Assembly: GCA_011052255.1 (NCBI GenBank)
Contig: DRJJ01000084.1
Coordinates: forward strand, 1 to 13,301
DNA length: 13,301 nucleotides
Direction of reading: 5' to 3'
Source of the DNA: Gammaproteobacteria bacterium
Lineage (GTDB): Bacteria > Pseudomonadota > Gammaproteobacteria > DRJJ01
The notes beneath the pieces are model-generated. The model saw nothing but the letters and a program-made list of their open reading frames with translations. It had not been told where the DNA came from and ran no database searches. Positions 7,324-13,181 of the stretch are shown here, in pieces. Made by a program: the position numbers and the translations under genes. Numbering within the stretch: the stretch's first letter is position 1; every line of letters begins with the position of its first letter.

Positions 7324-8466
7324 CAGTCGCTTGATACCTTCCTGTAGACGCTCCAGCGAAGTCGTGTAGGCAAAACGGACACGGCGCGAGGCCTGCTGCT
7401 GGCCAAAATCGACACCGGGTGTCACAGCAACACCGATCTGTTCGAGCATCTCATCGCAAAACCTCATGCTGTCGTCACTGAATGCACTGCAGTCGGCATA
7501 CAGATAAAACGCACCGCGTGGCACCGACAGCATTTTGAAGCCCAGCTGCTCGAGAGCCGGTCGCAGGTAATCACGGCGCTGCTGAAATATCCTGCGGCGT
7601 CGTTCAAGTTCATCCAGCGTGTCAGGCAGGAAGGCGGCCAATGCAGCGTGCTGCGCCGGCGTAGAGGCCGCCAGAAACAGGTTCTGGGCAAGCTTGTCCA
7701 GATCGGCTACGGTTTGCTCAGGCGCCACCAGCCAGCCTACACGCCAACCGGTCATCCCAAAGAATTTGGAAAAACTGTTGATCACATAAATATCCGGGTT
7801 ATTCAGTGAACAAACTGTCCGAGAGGCCTGGCCATATTCCAGGCCCTGGTAAATCTCGTCAACCACCAGCGCACCGCCGCGTCCGCTGACCCAGCGTTCA
7901 AGCTCTGCCAGTGTTTCCAGATCAAGAATATCACCGGTAGGATTCGACGGCGAGGCCAGCAACAGCGCCGCAACCGGGCCGGCTACTGATTGCTCGAACA
8001 GTTGTGCATCAAGCGCGGCCTGTTCACCGATACCGCACGCAACGGTAACGGGTTTCGCCGCCAGGCATTGCACCACATTTCGATTACAGGGATAACCCGG
8101 ATCGGTCAACACAACAGTTTCGCCCGCATCGGCCAGCAGCGCTATCACCAGCTGCAAGGCGCCGGAAGCGCCGGGTGTGATCAGGATACGTTCAGCAGCA
8201 ACCGCTACGCCATAGCGCGACTGGTAGTAATGGCTGATTGCCTGACGCAAGGCAGGCAATCCTGTGGCTGGAGTGTAGTGCGTTTTCTGTTCCTGTAAGG
8301 CCTGAATACCGGCCTGCTGGATAGCAGTTGGTGTGGCAAAATCCGGCTCTCCCACCTCCATGTGAACGATGTCACGGCCTGCGACTTCCAGTTCGCGGGC
8401 ACGGGCAAGCAACGCCATGACATGAAAGGGTTCAATCTGTCGAACCCGGTTGGAAACAGGCTTCAC
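7297..8466 (-). CDS. PLP-dependent class I/II aminotransferase (aspartate/alanine-type)
   Basis: This is a fold-type I pyridoxal-phosphate aminotransferase of 389 aa, cytosolic, moving an amino group between an amino acid and a 2-oxo acid. The N-terminus RVRQIEPFHVMALLARAREL followed by DIVHMEVGEPDF is typical of the family. Visible cofactor residues are the PGASGAL phosphate loop (98-104), Asn175 in SPSNPTG, Asp203 and Tyr206 in VVDEIYQ, and the Schiff-base Lys234 in NSFSKFFGMTGWRVGW with Arg242. RRVRFAY near the C-terminus should hold the carboxylate-binding arginine. The start is GTG at 8466, because the ATG at codon 17 would cut conserved sequence. The gene begins 15 bp after the cbbY stop, probably in the same operon. 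Its 3' end overlaps the kinase end by 27 bp on the opposite strand. The exact substrate cannot be told from sequence. Confidence 0.9.
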   Translation of the reverse strand: MKPVSNRVRQIEPFHVMALLARARELEVAGRDIVHMEVGEPDFATPTAIQQAGIQALQEQKTHYTPATGLPALRQAISHYYQSRYGVAVAAERILITPGASGALQLVIALLADAGETVVLTDPGYPCNRNVVQCLAAKPVTVACGIGEQAALDAQLFEQSVAGPVAALLLASPSNPTGDILDLETLAELERWVSGRGGALVVDEIYQGLEYGQASRTVCSLNNPDIYVINSFSKFFGMTGWRVGWLVAPEQTVADLDKLAQNLFLAASTPAQHAALAAFLPDTLDELERRRRIFQQRRDYLRPALEQLGFKMLSVPRGAFYLYADCSAFSDDSMRFCDEMLEQIGVAVTPGVDFGQQQASRRVRFAYTTSLERLQEGIKRLSGYLSGSQ

Positions 8467-8481
8467 GGATAACCCGGGCGA

Positions 8482-9267
8482 TTAACTGGCTTTCTGTGCC
8501 AGACCAGATTGCGCATGCAAACGCTGCAACACATCCAGATCAACATAAGTCTTGCCGCCCAGATCGCCATGTAACACCTTAACCGGGCTATCGGGCTCAC
8601 CCAGCTGATCCAGCACCAGATCCACGCCAGGAAAGCTGTGGTCACGCGTATAATCATTTACCGTAACCAGGGTGAGGATATCAACCATGGTTGAAGAAAT
8701 CACGCCATTGTGTGAATCCTCCAGTGCCAGACATTGCTCAGGTTTCAAATCCATCTGATCGAGAGTATAGGAATAGATGTCCGGCGCGGGCTTCTTGGCC
8801 GCAACGATATCACCTGCCGCTATCAGCTCAAACCACGACAACGCATCCGGGTCCAGCGCATGGGTCAACAGTGCCGTGACGTTCGCAGGCGTTGTGGTGG
8901 TGACAATAGCCAGCCGCAAGCCTGCCTCACGTGCCTGGTCGAGCAAACGCCGAACACCTGGACGCATCGGAATATTGCCTTGCTTGAGTAGCTCTGTATA
9001 AAAAAACGTTTTACGGGCATGTAAACCGGCAATAAATGCATCCAGGTCATCCGTTTCGGGTACAAGCGGATGCCACTTATCAATGTAAAAACGGATACGC
9101 TCCTTGCCGCCGGTTACCGCCAGTAACTCCCCGTACAGATCTACCGACCAGTTCCAGTCCATGCCCGCCTCTTCAAAGGCCTGATTAAATGCCACCCGGT
9201 GACCATCGCGCTCGGTGTCGGCCAGTGTCCCGTCTACATCAAACAACAAAGCTTGCAGCTTGCCCAT
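8482..9267 (-). CDS. cbbY: HAD-superfamily sugar phosphatase, CbbY type
   Basis: CbbY proteins are HAD phosphatases. The characterised Rubisco-associated members remove phosphate from xylulose-1,5-bisphosphate, a misfire product that inhibits Rubisco. The 261-aa protein shows motif I LLFDVDGTLADTE (nucleophile Asp10, acid Asp12), the cap-domain motif TGGKERIRFYI (about 52-62) characteristic of CbbY, motif II VTTTTPANVTALL (about 122-134), the motif III lysine in AAKKPAPDIY (158-159), and motif IV ALEDSHNG with Glu183 and Asp184. The ATG at 9267 has CAGGG 8 nt upstream and puts the nucleophile at residue 10. The longer reading from GTG 9372 runs through the promoter and is rejected. It leads an operon with the aminotransferase. 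The presence of CbbY suggests a Rubisco-bearing genome, but no cbb gene is visible here, and other pentulose phosphates are possible substrates. Confidence 0.85.
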   Translation of the reverse strand: MGKLQALLFDVDGTLADTERDGHRVAFNQAFEEAGMDWNWSVDLYGELLAVTGGKERIRFYIDKWHPLVPETDDLDAFIAGLHARKTFFYTELLKQGNIPMRPGVRRLLDQAREAGLRLAIVTTTTPANVTALLTHALDPDALSWFELIAAGDIVAAKKPAPDIYSYTLDQMDLKPEQCLALEDSHNGVISSTMVDILTLVTVNDYTRDHSFPGVDLVLDQLGEPDSPVKVLHGDLGGKTYVDLDVLQRLHAQSGLAQKAS

Positions 9268-9297
9268 CGAAAATACCCTGTATCCACAAAGGCGGCA

Positions 9298-9327
9298 TTT
9301 ATACCACAAATCAGCGGTTAAACGTAA
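9298..9327 (-). promoter_or_regulatory. Probable promoter for cbbY-aminotransferase
   Basis: On the minus strand, TTACGT (9322-9327), an 18-bp spacer and an extended -10 TGGTATAAA (TATAAA at 9298-9303) predict a start near 9290 and a short leader of about 23 nt ending with CAGGG and the ATG at 9267. The -35 is weak, but the TGn extension can compensate. Confidence 0.5.
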
Positions 9328-9390
9328 TATTCCGGGCTGATTTCCGGGGCTTATCCATCTGAATCTACGCACTTGATTTTGGTCAAAAAC

Positions 9391-9419
9391 TTGCAGGTTT
9401 ATTCTGAATCTGGTATAGA
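9391..9419 (+). promoter_or_regulatory. Sigma-70 promoter for dksA-gluQ
   Basis: TTGCAG (9391-9396), a 17-bp spacer and TATAGA (9414-9419) are close to consensus and predict a transcription start near 9426, about 30 nt before the chosen dksA ATG. The region lies in a 189-bp gap shared with the divergent cbbY promoter. Confidence 0.6.
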
Positions 9420-9443
9420 AGCGTGTTTATTTATTTAAATGGC

Positions 9444-9448
9444 AGGAG
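9444..9448 (+). promoter_or_regulatory. Ribosome binding site that decides the dksA start
   Basis: AGGAG lies 8 nt before the ATG at 9457 and inside the reading frame that starts at the earlier ATG 9439. The earlier ATG has only AT-rich sequence ahead of it. The site therefore marks 9457 as the start. Confidence 0.75.
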
Positions 9449-9456
9449 TTTTGCAC

Positions 9457-10149
9457 ATGCCGCAGGCGAAAAAGAAGGCCACCGCCAAGAAGGCAAAGGC
9501 CACAGTTAAGAAGAGCCCCGTTAAAAAGGCGGCGGCAAAGAAGAAACCGGTAGCTAAGAAAACTGCCAGTAAAAAGACGGCCGCGACTAAAAAAGCGGCT
9601 CCTAAAAAGGCTGCCGCTAAAAAACCGGCTGCTAAGAAGGCTGCACCTACAAAAGCCACCAGCAAGTCGAAAGCAGCACCCGTTAAAAAGACTTCCACTA
9701 AAAGGCCAGTAGCGAAAAAGCCCTCCTCTGCACCCAAAACTCTGATCCAGGGCATTGAACCCTACCAGATTAAAAAAGGTGATGAGTACATGGACGAAGA
9801 CATGCACGAGCATTTTCGTAACCTGCTCAGGGCCTGGAAAAAAGAACTAATGGCTGAGGTAGATCGTACTGTGCACCATATGCAGGATGAAGCCGCCAAC
9901 TTCCCGGACCCCAACGACCGTGCCACGCAGGAATCAGAATTCAGCCTGGAACTACGCACCCGTGACCGTGAACGTAAACTGATCAAGAAAATAGATGAAT
10001 CCATGACGATTATCGATAACGATGAATACGGATATTGCGAGTCCTGCGGTATCGAGATAGGCGTGCGCCGACTTGAGGCAAGGCCTACCGCTTCATTGTG
10101 TATTGACTGCAAGACGCTGGACGAGATACGCGAAAAACAACGCGGTTGA
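9457..10149 (+). CDS. dksA: RNA polymerase-binding transcription factor DksA with a Lys/Ala-rich histone H1-like N-terminal tail
   Basis: DksA enters the RNA polymerase secondary channel and, with ppGpp, represses rRNA promoters and activates amino-acid promoters. Of 230 aa, residues from about 95 on match E. coli DksA closely. The coiled-coil tip NFPDPNDRATQ contains Asp151, Asp154 and Ala156, the counterparts of E. coli D71, D74 and A76. SLELRTRDRERKLIKKID follows, then a four-cysteine zinc finger CESCG...LCIDC (Cys194, 197, 215, 218) and the C-terminal helix LDEIREKQ. Residues 1-92 are different: a low-complexity tail of KKAAAKK, KKPAAKK and KKTASKK units with almost no acidic residues, like the H1-like tails of AlgP-type proteins, and likely to bind nucleic acid. 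The start is the ATG at 9457. The TGA overlaps the gluQ TTG. The function of the body is secure; the role of the tail is inference. Confidence 0.95.
   Translation: MPQAKKKATAKKAKATVKKSPVKKAAAKKKPVAKKTASKKTAATKKAAPKKAAAKKPAAKKAAPTKATSKSKAAPVKKTSTKRPVAKKPSSAPKTLIQGIEPYQIKKGDEYMDEDMHEHFRNLLRAWKKELMAEVDRTVHHMQDEAANFPDPNDRATQESEFSLELRTRDRERKLIKKIDESMTIIDNDEYGYCESCGIEIGVRRLEARPTASLCIDCKTLDEIREKQRG
9469..9732 (+). repeat. Degenerate Lys/Ala/Pro codon repeat in the 5' third of dksA
   Basis: About 260 bp encode imperfect repeats around AAKK, APKK, TSKK and PVKK. At the DNA level the repeats are built from AAG/AAA with GCN codons and are impure, with mixed synonymous codons. That argues for selection on the protein rather than recent slippage. 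The tract is A-rich on the coding strand and could still vary in length between strains. Confidence 0.7.
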
Positions 10150-11042
10150 GCACTTACCGTGGCCGGTTTGCACCGTCGCCCACTGGCGAATTGCACTTTG
10201 GTTCACTGGTGGCTGCGGTGGGTAGCTATCTGCAGGCACGTGCCCGGCAAGGGATCTGGCTGGTTCGCATGGAAGACATCGACCCACCACGCGAGCAAAC
10301 CGGCGCAGCTGATAGCATTCTTCGTACACTCGAATGCTATGGTTTCGAGTGGGATCAAAGTGTTCTTTACCAGAGCACCCGAAGCCAGGCCTACCAGGCG
10401 GCTCTGGAACAACTACGCTTTCAGAAACAAGTGTATCCATGTGCCTGCAGCCGTAGTGAAATACAGGCCGTTCGGGACAAGCTGGCTGGGTTCACCGATG
10501 CACTGGATATCTATCCCGGCACCTGCCGCAAGGGTTTACCTGACGGGCGCCCGGCCCGTAGCTGGCGCGTACGAGCGCATGACAGGCATATTGATTTTAT
10601 CGATCGGGTTCAGGGAAACATCATTGCTGACCGGCAACAGCCTGGCGATGACTTTGTTGTCTACCGTGCTGACGGATACTATGCCTATCAACTGGCCGTC
10701 ACGGTTGATGATGCCTGGCAGGACATCACCGAAATCGTACGCGGTGCAGACCTGCTGGCAACCACTCCCAGGCAAATCCTGTTACAGCAATACCTGCAAC
10801 TAGCCCAACCAGGTTATGCTCACCTGCCAGTCGCCATAAACCCGCAAGGGCAGAAGCTCAGCAAACAAACCGGTGCTACCCCGGTATCATGTCAGCAGGT
10901 ATCTGAAACCTTATATGCTGCACTGGCCTTTCTTGGCCATACTGTCCCGGGTGAACTGACCGGGGCACCACAGCAGGAAATCTGGTCATGGGCTATTGAT
11001 AACTGGCAACTCTCTGCCGTGCCTGAAACGGCCTCGTCCTGA
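10146..11042 (+). CDS. gluQ: Glutamyl-Q tRNA(Asp) synthetase (GluQ-RS)
   Basis: GluQ-RS activates glutamate without tRNA and attaches it to the queuosine base of tRNA(Asp), giving glutamyl-queuosine. The protein has 298 aa, the usual size, and lacks the anticodon-binding domain of full GluRS. Motifs are RGRFAPSPTGELHFGSLVAA (5-24, the HIGH region as HFGS), RMEDIDPPRE (41-50), a zinc-site pattern with Cys99, Cys101, Tyr123 and Cys127 (CAC...IYPGTC), YQLAVTVDDAWQDITEIVRG, and KLSKQ (237-241, the KMSKS counterpart). The only start before the first motif is TTG at 10146, which overlaps the dksA stop as TTGA, so translation is probably coupled to dksA. The dksA-gluQ pairing is known in other gammaproteobacteria. 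The enzyme depends on queuosine, whose precursor is made by QueF encoded 4 kb away. Confidence 0.94.
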   Translation: MSTYRGRFAPSPTGELHFGSLVAAVGSYLQARARQGIWLVRMEDIDPPREQTGAADSILRTLECYGFEWDQSVLYQSTRSQAYQAALEQLRFQKQVYPCACSRSEIQAVRDKLAGFTDALDIYPGTCRKGLPDGRPARSWRVRAHDRHIDFIDRVQGNIIADRQQPGDDFVVYRADGYYAYQLAVTVDDAWQDITEIVRGADLLATTPRQILLQQYLQLAQPGYAHLPVAINPQGQKLSKQTGATPVSCQQVSETLYAALAFLGHTVPGELTGAPQQEIWSWAIDNWQLSAVPETASS

Positions 11043-11202
11043 CATCTGATTTTACCACCCCGGACTTGATTCAATCATCAAAAAACCAGACTGCCCGTTT
11101 CTAAACACACGCATTTTCCTGCTGCCTTCTCGTTAATATTGCCTGGTCTGATAACAACGAAATGAGTGCTCGTGTTTATATCACCTGTAAAATTTAACCT
11201 GA

Positions 11203-11231
11203 CTGTCATCTCTCTGTAACCCTTCTGTCAT
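11203..11231 (+). promoter_or_regulatory. Pho box (three PhoB heptamers in 11-bp register)
   Basis: Three heptamers lie exactly 11 bp apart: CTGTCAT (11203-11209), CTGTAAC (11214-11220) and CTGTCAT (11225-11231), each separated by 4 bp. This is the classical PhoB-binding arrangement (CTGTCAT, four bases, CTGTCAT) plus one additional repeat. It lies upstream of a phosphate-selective porin, which fits induction on phosphate limitation. Confidence 0.85.
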
Positions 11232-11241
11232 TTATCACCCA

Positions 11242-11255
11242 TAACATTCTATATT
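11242..11255 (+). promoter_or_regulatory. Candidate -10 elements of the porin promoter
   Basis: TAACAT (11242-11247) begins 10 nt after the last PhoB heptamer, the usual geometry for Pho promoters in which the box replaces the -35. TATATT (11250-11255) is a better -10 by sequence but lies 18 nt after the box. Either gives a leader of about 70-80 nt. Confidence 0.45.
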
Positions 11256-11329
11256 GAAAATAAAGCAGGTCAAGCGACTGTTACCGCCTGGCCTGAATGT
11301 ATTACCTACAACATATAGAGAGCAACATT

Positions 11330-12490
11330 ATGACTAGACGTCCAATTTATCTGGGGGTGGCGCTGGCCTTGTCCACCAGCATCATATCCGCATCTGTGTT
11401 CGCAGGAGGAGTAACATACAAGGATGGCGACAAATATCTCAAGATTGGCGGACGCATTCAGCTTCAATACCGCTATGAAGATCCCAATAATGGCAGCAGT
11501 ACAGATGACTTATTCTTCCGTCGCTTGCGCCCGTATATAGAAGGCAGCGTGCACAAGGACTGGAAGGGCAAGTTTCAGTTTGACTATGGTAAGGTAGAAG
11601 ATGATAACGAAGTCGCCGTTAAGGACGCCTACCTGCAATATAAAGGTTTCGATAAAATCAAGGTCACCGCGGGTAATTACGGTTTTCCTTTTTCACGTGA
11701 ATACCTTACGTCTTCAAAGTATCAGCAGCTGGTAGAACGAACCTTTGTCGGCGACCACAACTACGGTACACCTGATCGCCAGATGGGTGTTTTCATAAAT
11801 GGTAAAAACGCCGACAAAAAAGTAACCTACGGATTAGCTGTCGCGATGGGTGCCATTGACCCGGATGATGACAAGATTGACATGGATTCACTTGCGAACA
11901 AAAAAAGCGACTTCAATGAAGGCATCATGTTCGGTGGCCGTGTTGACTTTCACCCGTTTGGCTACCTGAAAAAGAAACAAGGTGATTTCAAGCGCGAAAA
12001 GAAATTAACTATCGGTGTGGGTGCTTATAGCTGGAACAATGATGACGATAACAACACCCGTACCGTCGGCGGCATGGCGACTGACCCAACCAAGCCTGAC
12101 GTCGACAGCGTAACAGGTTGGGAAATCAGTAGTGGTTTTCGTAACGCCGGTTTCTCGGTTGATGCACAATACAACAGCTTCGATGCCGAAACAGTTGACC
12201 CTACCGTCACCTCAGGTGTTTACCGGAACGGTGAAACAACGCTAACCAACTGGTCTGTTGAAGGTGGTTACATGATCGTTCCCAGTAAATGGGAAATGGT
12301 TCTGGGATACCAGGAGCAGGATGCCGATGGTTATCAGGATGTATGGACACGTACCTCTGTGGGCCTGAACTGGTTCATTAAAAAGCAAGATATCAAGGTA
12401 CAGCTCAGCTATCGCATGGGTGAAAACCTGAAGGGCCAGAACAGCAAAGACAGGGACGAAATCTTCCTGCAGACGCAGTATGTTTTCTAG
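11330..12490 (+). CDS. Phosphate-selective porin, OprO/OprP family
   Basis: This outer-membrane beta-barrel of the OprO/OprP family passes anions, in known cases phosphate or polyphosphate. The protein has 386 aa from the ATG at 11330. An N-terminal signal peptide (MTRR, then a hydrophobic core LGVALALSTSIIS) has a likely cut after SVFA at residue 25. Next come YLKIGGRIQLQYRYE and FFRRLRPYIEGSVHKDWKGKFQFDYG, typical of the family's first strands, with many alternating Lys/Arg/aromatic residues. The chain ends in QTQYVF, the terminal Phe that marks barrels for Bam assembly. The ATG at 11297 (11 codons earlier) would place charged residues before the signal peptide, so I prefer 11330. The Pho box upstream supports a phosphate role. 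A strong terminator follows. The exact ion preference is not visible. Confidence 0.88.
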   Translation: MTRRPIYLGVALALSTSIISASVFAGGVTYKDGDKYLKIGGRIQLQYRYEDPNNGSSTDDLFFRRLRPYIEGSVHKDWKGKFQFDYGKVEDDNEVAVKDAYLQYKGFDKIKVTAGNYGFPFSREYLTSSKYQQLVERTFVGDHNYGTPDRQMGVFINGKNADKKVTYGLAVAMGAIDPDDDKIDMDSLANKKSDFNEGIMFGGRVDFHPFGYLKKKQGDFKREKKLTIGVGAYSWNNDDDNNTRTVGGMATDPTKPDVDSVTGWEISSGFRNAGFSVDAQYNSFDAETVDPTVTSGVYRNGETTLTNWSVEGGYMIVPSKWEMVLGYQEQDADGYQDVWTRTSVGLNWFIKKQDIKVQLSYRMGENLKGQNSKDRDEIFLQTQYVF

Positions 12491-12536
12491 TCCCGCATCA
12501 ACATAATCATTCAATAGCCCTGTTTAATACGGGCAA

Positions 12537-12575
12537 AAAAGGACGGGTGGCGCGATAAGCACCACCCGTCCTTTT
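12537..12575 (+). terminator. Strong factor-independent terminator after the porin gene
   Basis: GGACGGGTGG (12541-12550) pairs perfectly with CCACCCGTCC (12562-12571) around an 11-nt loop. It is flanked by AAAA (12537-12540) and TTTT (12572-12575), which extend the stem to 14 bp. The symmetry means it could stop transcription from both directions. Confidence 0.9.
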
Positions 12576-12754
12576 CCTTCCAGCTGATTTCCTGTCGGCC
12601 TGACACACAAAAGATATCGCGATCACTTGCGCAAGACTTTCATTGTTGTGCATACTGTAACCAGTGACTGACAGCACTCCCCACTGCCCGGGAACATATG
12701 TGCTCGCCAGAAGTCATATATTGAAATAGTACTGTACAAAGTGACAACCCTGAC

Positions 12755-12952
12755 ATGATAAAGATATACGACCCAGATAATCTGGGTTCGGTATGCGGTT
12801 CCAGTGGCGCACCGCCACCGCTACCGGGCTGGATCATGTCGACCCTGCCACCGATTGATCTACCCAGCGCGATGCCCTTGCCGGGCAACCGCCGTCGCTG
12901 GTGGCAACGGTTGTTCAATACAGCTTGGCACCTCAGTGATAAAATAGGTTAA
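12755..12952 (+). CDS. Possible small protein of unknown function (65 aa)
   Basis: I do not recognise this protein. It reads MIKIYDPDNLG at the start, then a Pro-rich middle (APPPLPGW, LPPIDLPSAMPLPG) and a basic, aromatic end (NRRRWWQRLFNTAWHLSDKIG's core) that could form an amphipathic helix. Codons lean to CCG, CTG, GGC and CGC, like the real genes here and unlike the AT-rich flanks, which favours coding. Against it, there is no Shine-Dalgarno sequence before ATG 12755. A shorter form from ATG 12836 is also possible. The DNA contains nested inverted repeats, so an RNA element is the alternative. The minus-strand frame over the same bases looks less protein-like. Confidence 0.4.
   Translation: MIKIYDPDNLGSVCGSSGAPPPLPGWIMSTLPPIDLPSAMPLPGNRRRWWQRLFNTAWHLSDKIG
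12771..12787. repeat. 8-bp inverted repeat ACCCAGAT / ATCTGGGT
   Basis: Perfect 8-bp arms at 12771-12778 and 12780-12787 flank a single base. The tight spacing suits a protein operator better than an RNA hairpin. It lies inside the 5' end of the possible small gene. Confidence 0.5.
12789..12826 (+). other. Possible structured RNA stem in the GC-rich island
   Basis: CGGTA (12789-12793) pairs with TACCG (12822-12826), GCGG (12795-12798) with CCGC (12818-12821), and TGGCG (12805-12809) with CGCCA (12813-12817). This gives 14 pairs with a 1-nt and a 6-nt bulge. It was found by eye. GC-rich coding DNA can give such pairing by chance. Confidence 0.3.
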
Positions 12953-13019
12953 ATTATGTATGTAGTTTGTTGATATATATAATATTTATTAATTATCTTA
13001 TGGAGTATTTACGGATCAT

Positions 13020-13047
13020 TTTGATGGTGTACAATCAAATAATCAAA
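13020..13047. promoter_or_regulatory. TTTGAT / ATCAAA repeat cluster upstream of acs
   Basis: TTTGAT (13020-13025) faces ATCAAA (13034-13039) across 8 bp, and AATCAAA is repeated directly 8 bp apart (13033-13039 and 13041-13047). This may be an operator for an unknown regulator of acs. The 8-bp gap does not fit an FNR site. Confidence 0.3.
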
Positions 13048-13050
13048 CCG

Positions 13051-13075
13051 GCCTGTTAACCGTGAACGGACAGGC
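13051..13075 (+). other. Hairpin in the probable acs leader
   Basis: GCCTGT (13051-13056) pairs with ACAGGC (13070-13075), and CCG (13060-13062) with CGG (13067-13069) around a TGAA loop, leaving a 3-nt bulge. No T-run follows, so it is not a terminator. It lies about 105 nt before the acs start. Confidence 0.4.
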
Positions 13076-13167
13076 AGGCTACCCGTTTCTATAACCAGAA
13101 AAACCTGACAACTGAAAAACAACAAACTGGAACAGCATCGTTCCGGGTATAAGCAGAATATAAAAAG

Positions 13168-13173
13168 AAGGAG
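13168..13173 (+). promoter_or_regulatory. acs ribosome binding site
   Basis: AAGGAG lies 8 nt before the ATG at 13182. It is the strongest ribosome site in the window and fixes the acs start. Confidence 0.85.
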
Positions 13174-13181
13174 ACATATTC

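Larger units (their letters stand above)
12576..13181. other. 606-bp intergenic region between the porin terminator and acs
   Basis: No recognised gene is present. From 12576 to about 12750 the sequence is mixed, with perfect palindromes ATCGCGAT (12615-12622) and CTTGCGCAAG (12626-12635). From about 12760 to 12950 it is a GC-rich island with nested inverted repeats and one open frame of 65 codons. From 12950 to 13050 it is strongly AT-rich, with ATCAAA-type repeats at the end. From 13050 to 13181 it is probably the acs leader. Confidence 0.6.

Noticed and set aside
9268..9372. N-terminal extension of the CbbY frame back to GTG 9372
   Set aside because: It crosses the likely promoter, has no family resemblance, and the ATG at 9267 has a good ribosome site and puts the HAD nucleophile at residue 10.
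9439..9456. Earlier dksA start at ATG 9439
   Set aside because: The AGGAG ribosome site lies within these codons and is correctly spaced for the ATG at 9457.
9469..9732. CRISPR-like or recent tandem repeat
   Set aside because: The repeat is at the protein level with varied codons and no regular unit or spacer.
11043..11202. Terminator or RNA gene after gluQ
   Set aside because: Only a 5-bp TGATT/AATCA repeat and a distant CAGAC/GTCTG pair are seen. There is no stem with a T-run and no tRNA-like fold.
12640..12918. 92-codon open frame on the minus strand
   Set aside because: No family resemblance and no ribosome site. It includes AT-rich noncoding-looking DNA, and the plus frame over the same island has better codon use.
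12924..12945. Sigma-54 promoter (TTGGCAC) upstream of acs
   Set aside because: The -24 element looks right, but the required GC at -12 is missing at the proper distance.
13020..13039. FNR box for acs
   Set aside because: The arms resemble TTGAT/ATCAA, but the gap between the six-base arms is 8 bp instead of the 4 bp between the FNR half-sites.
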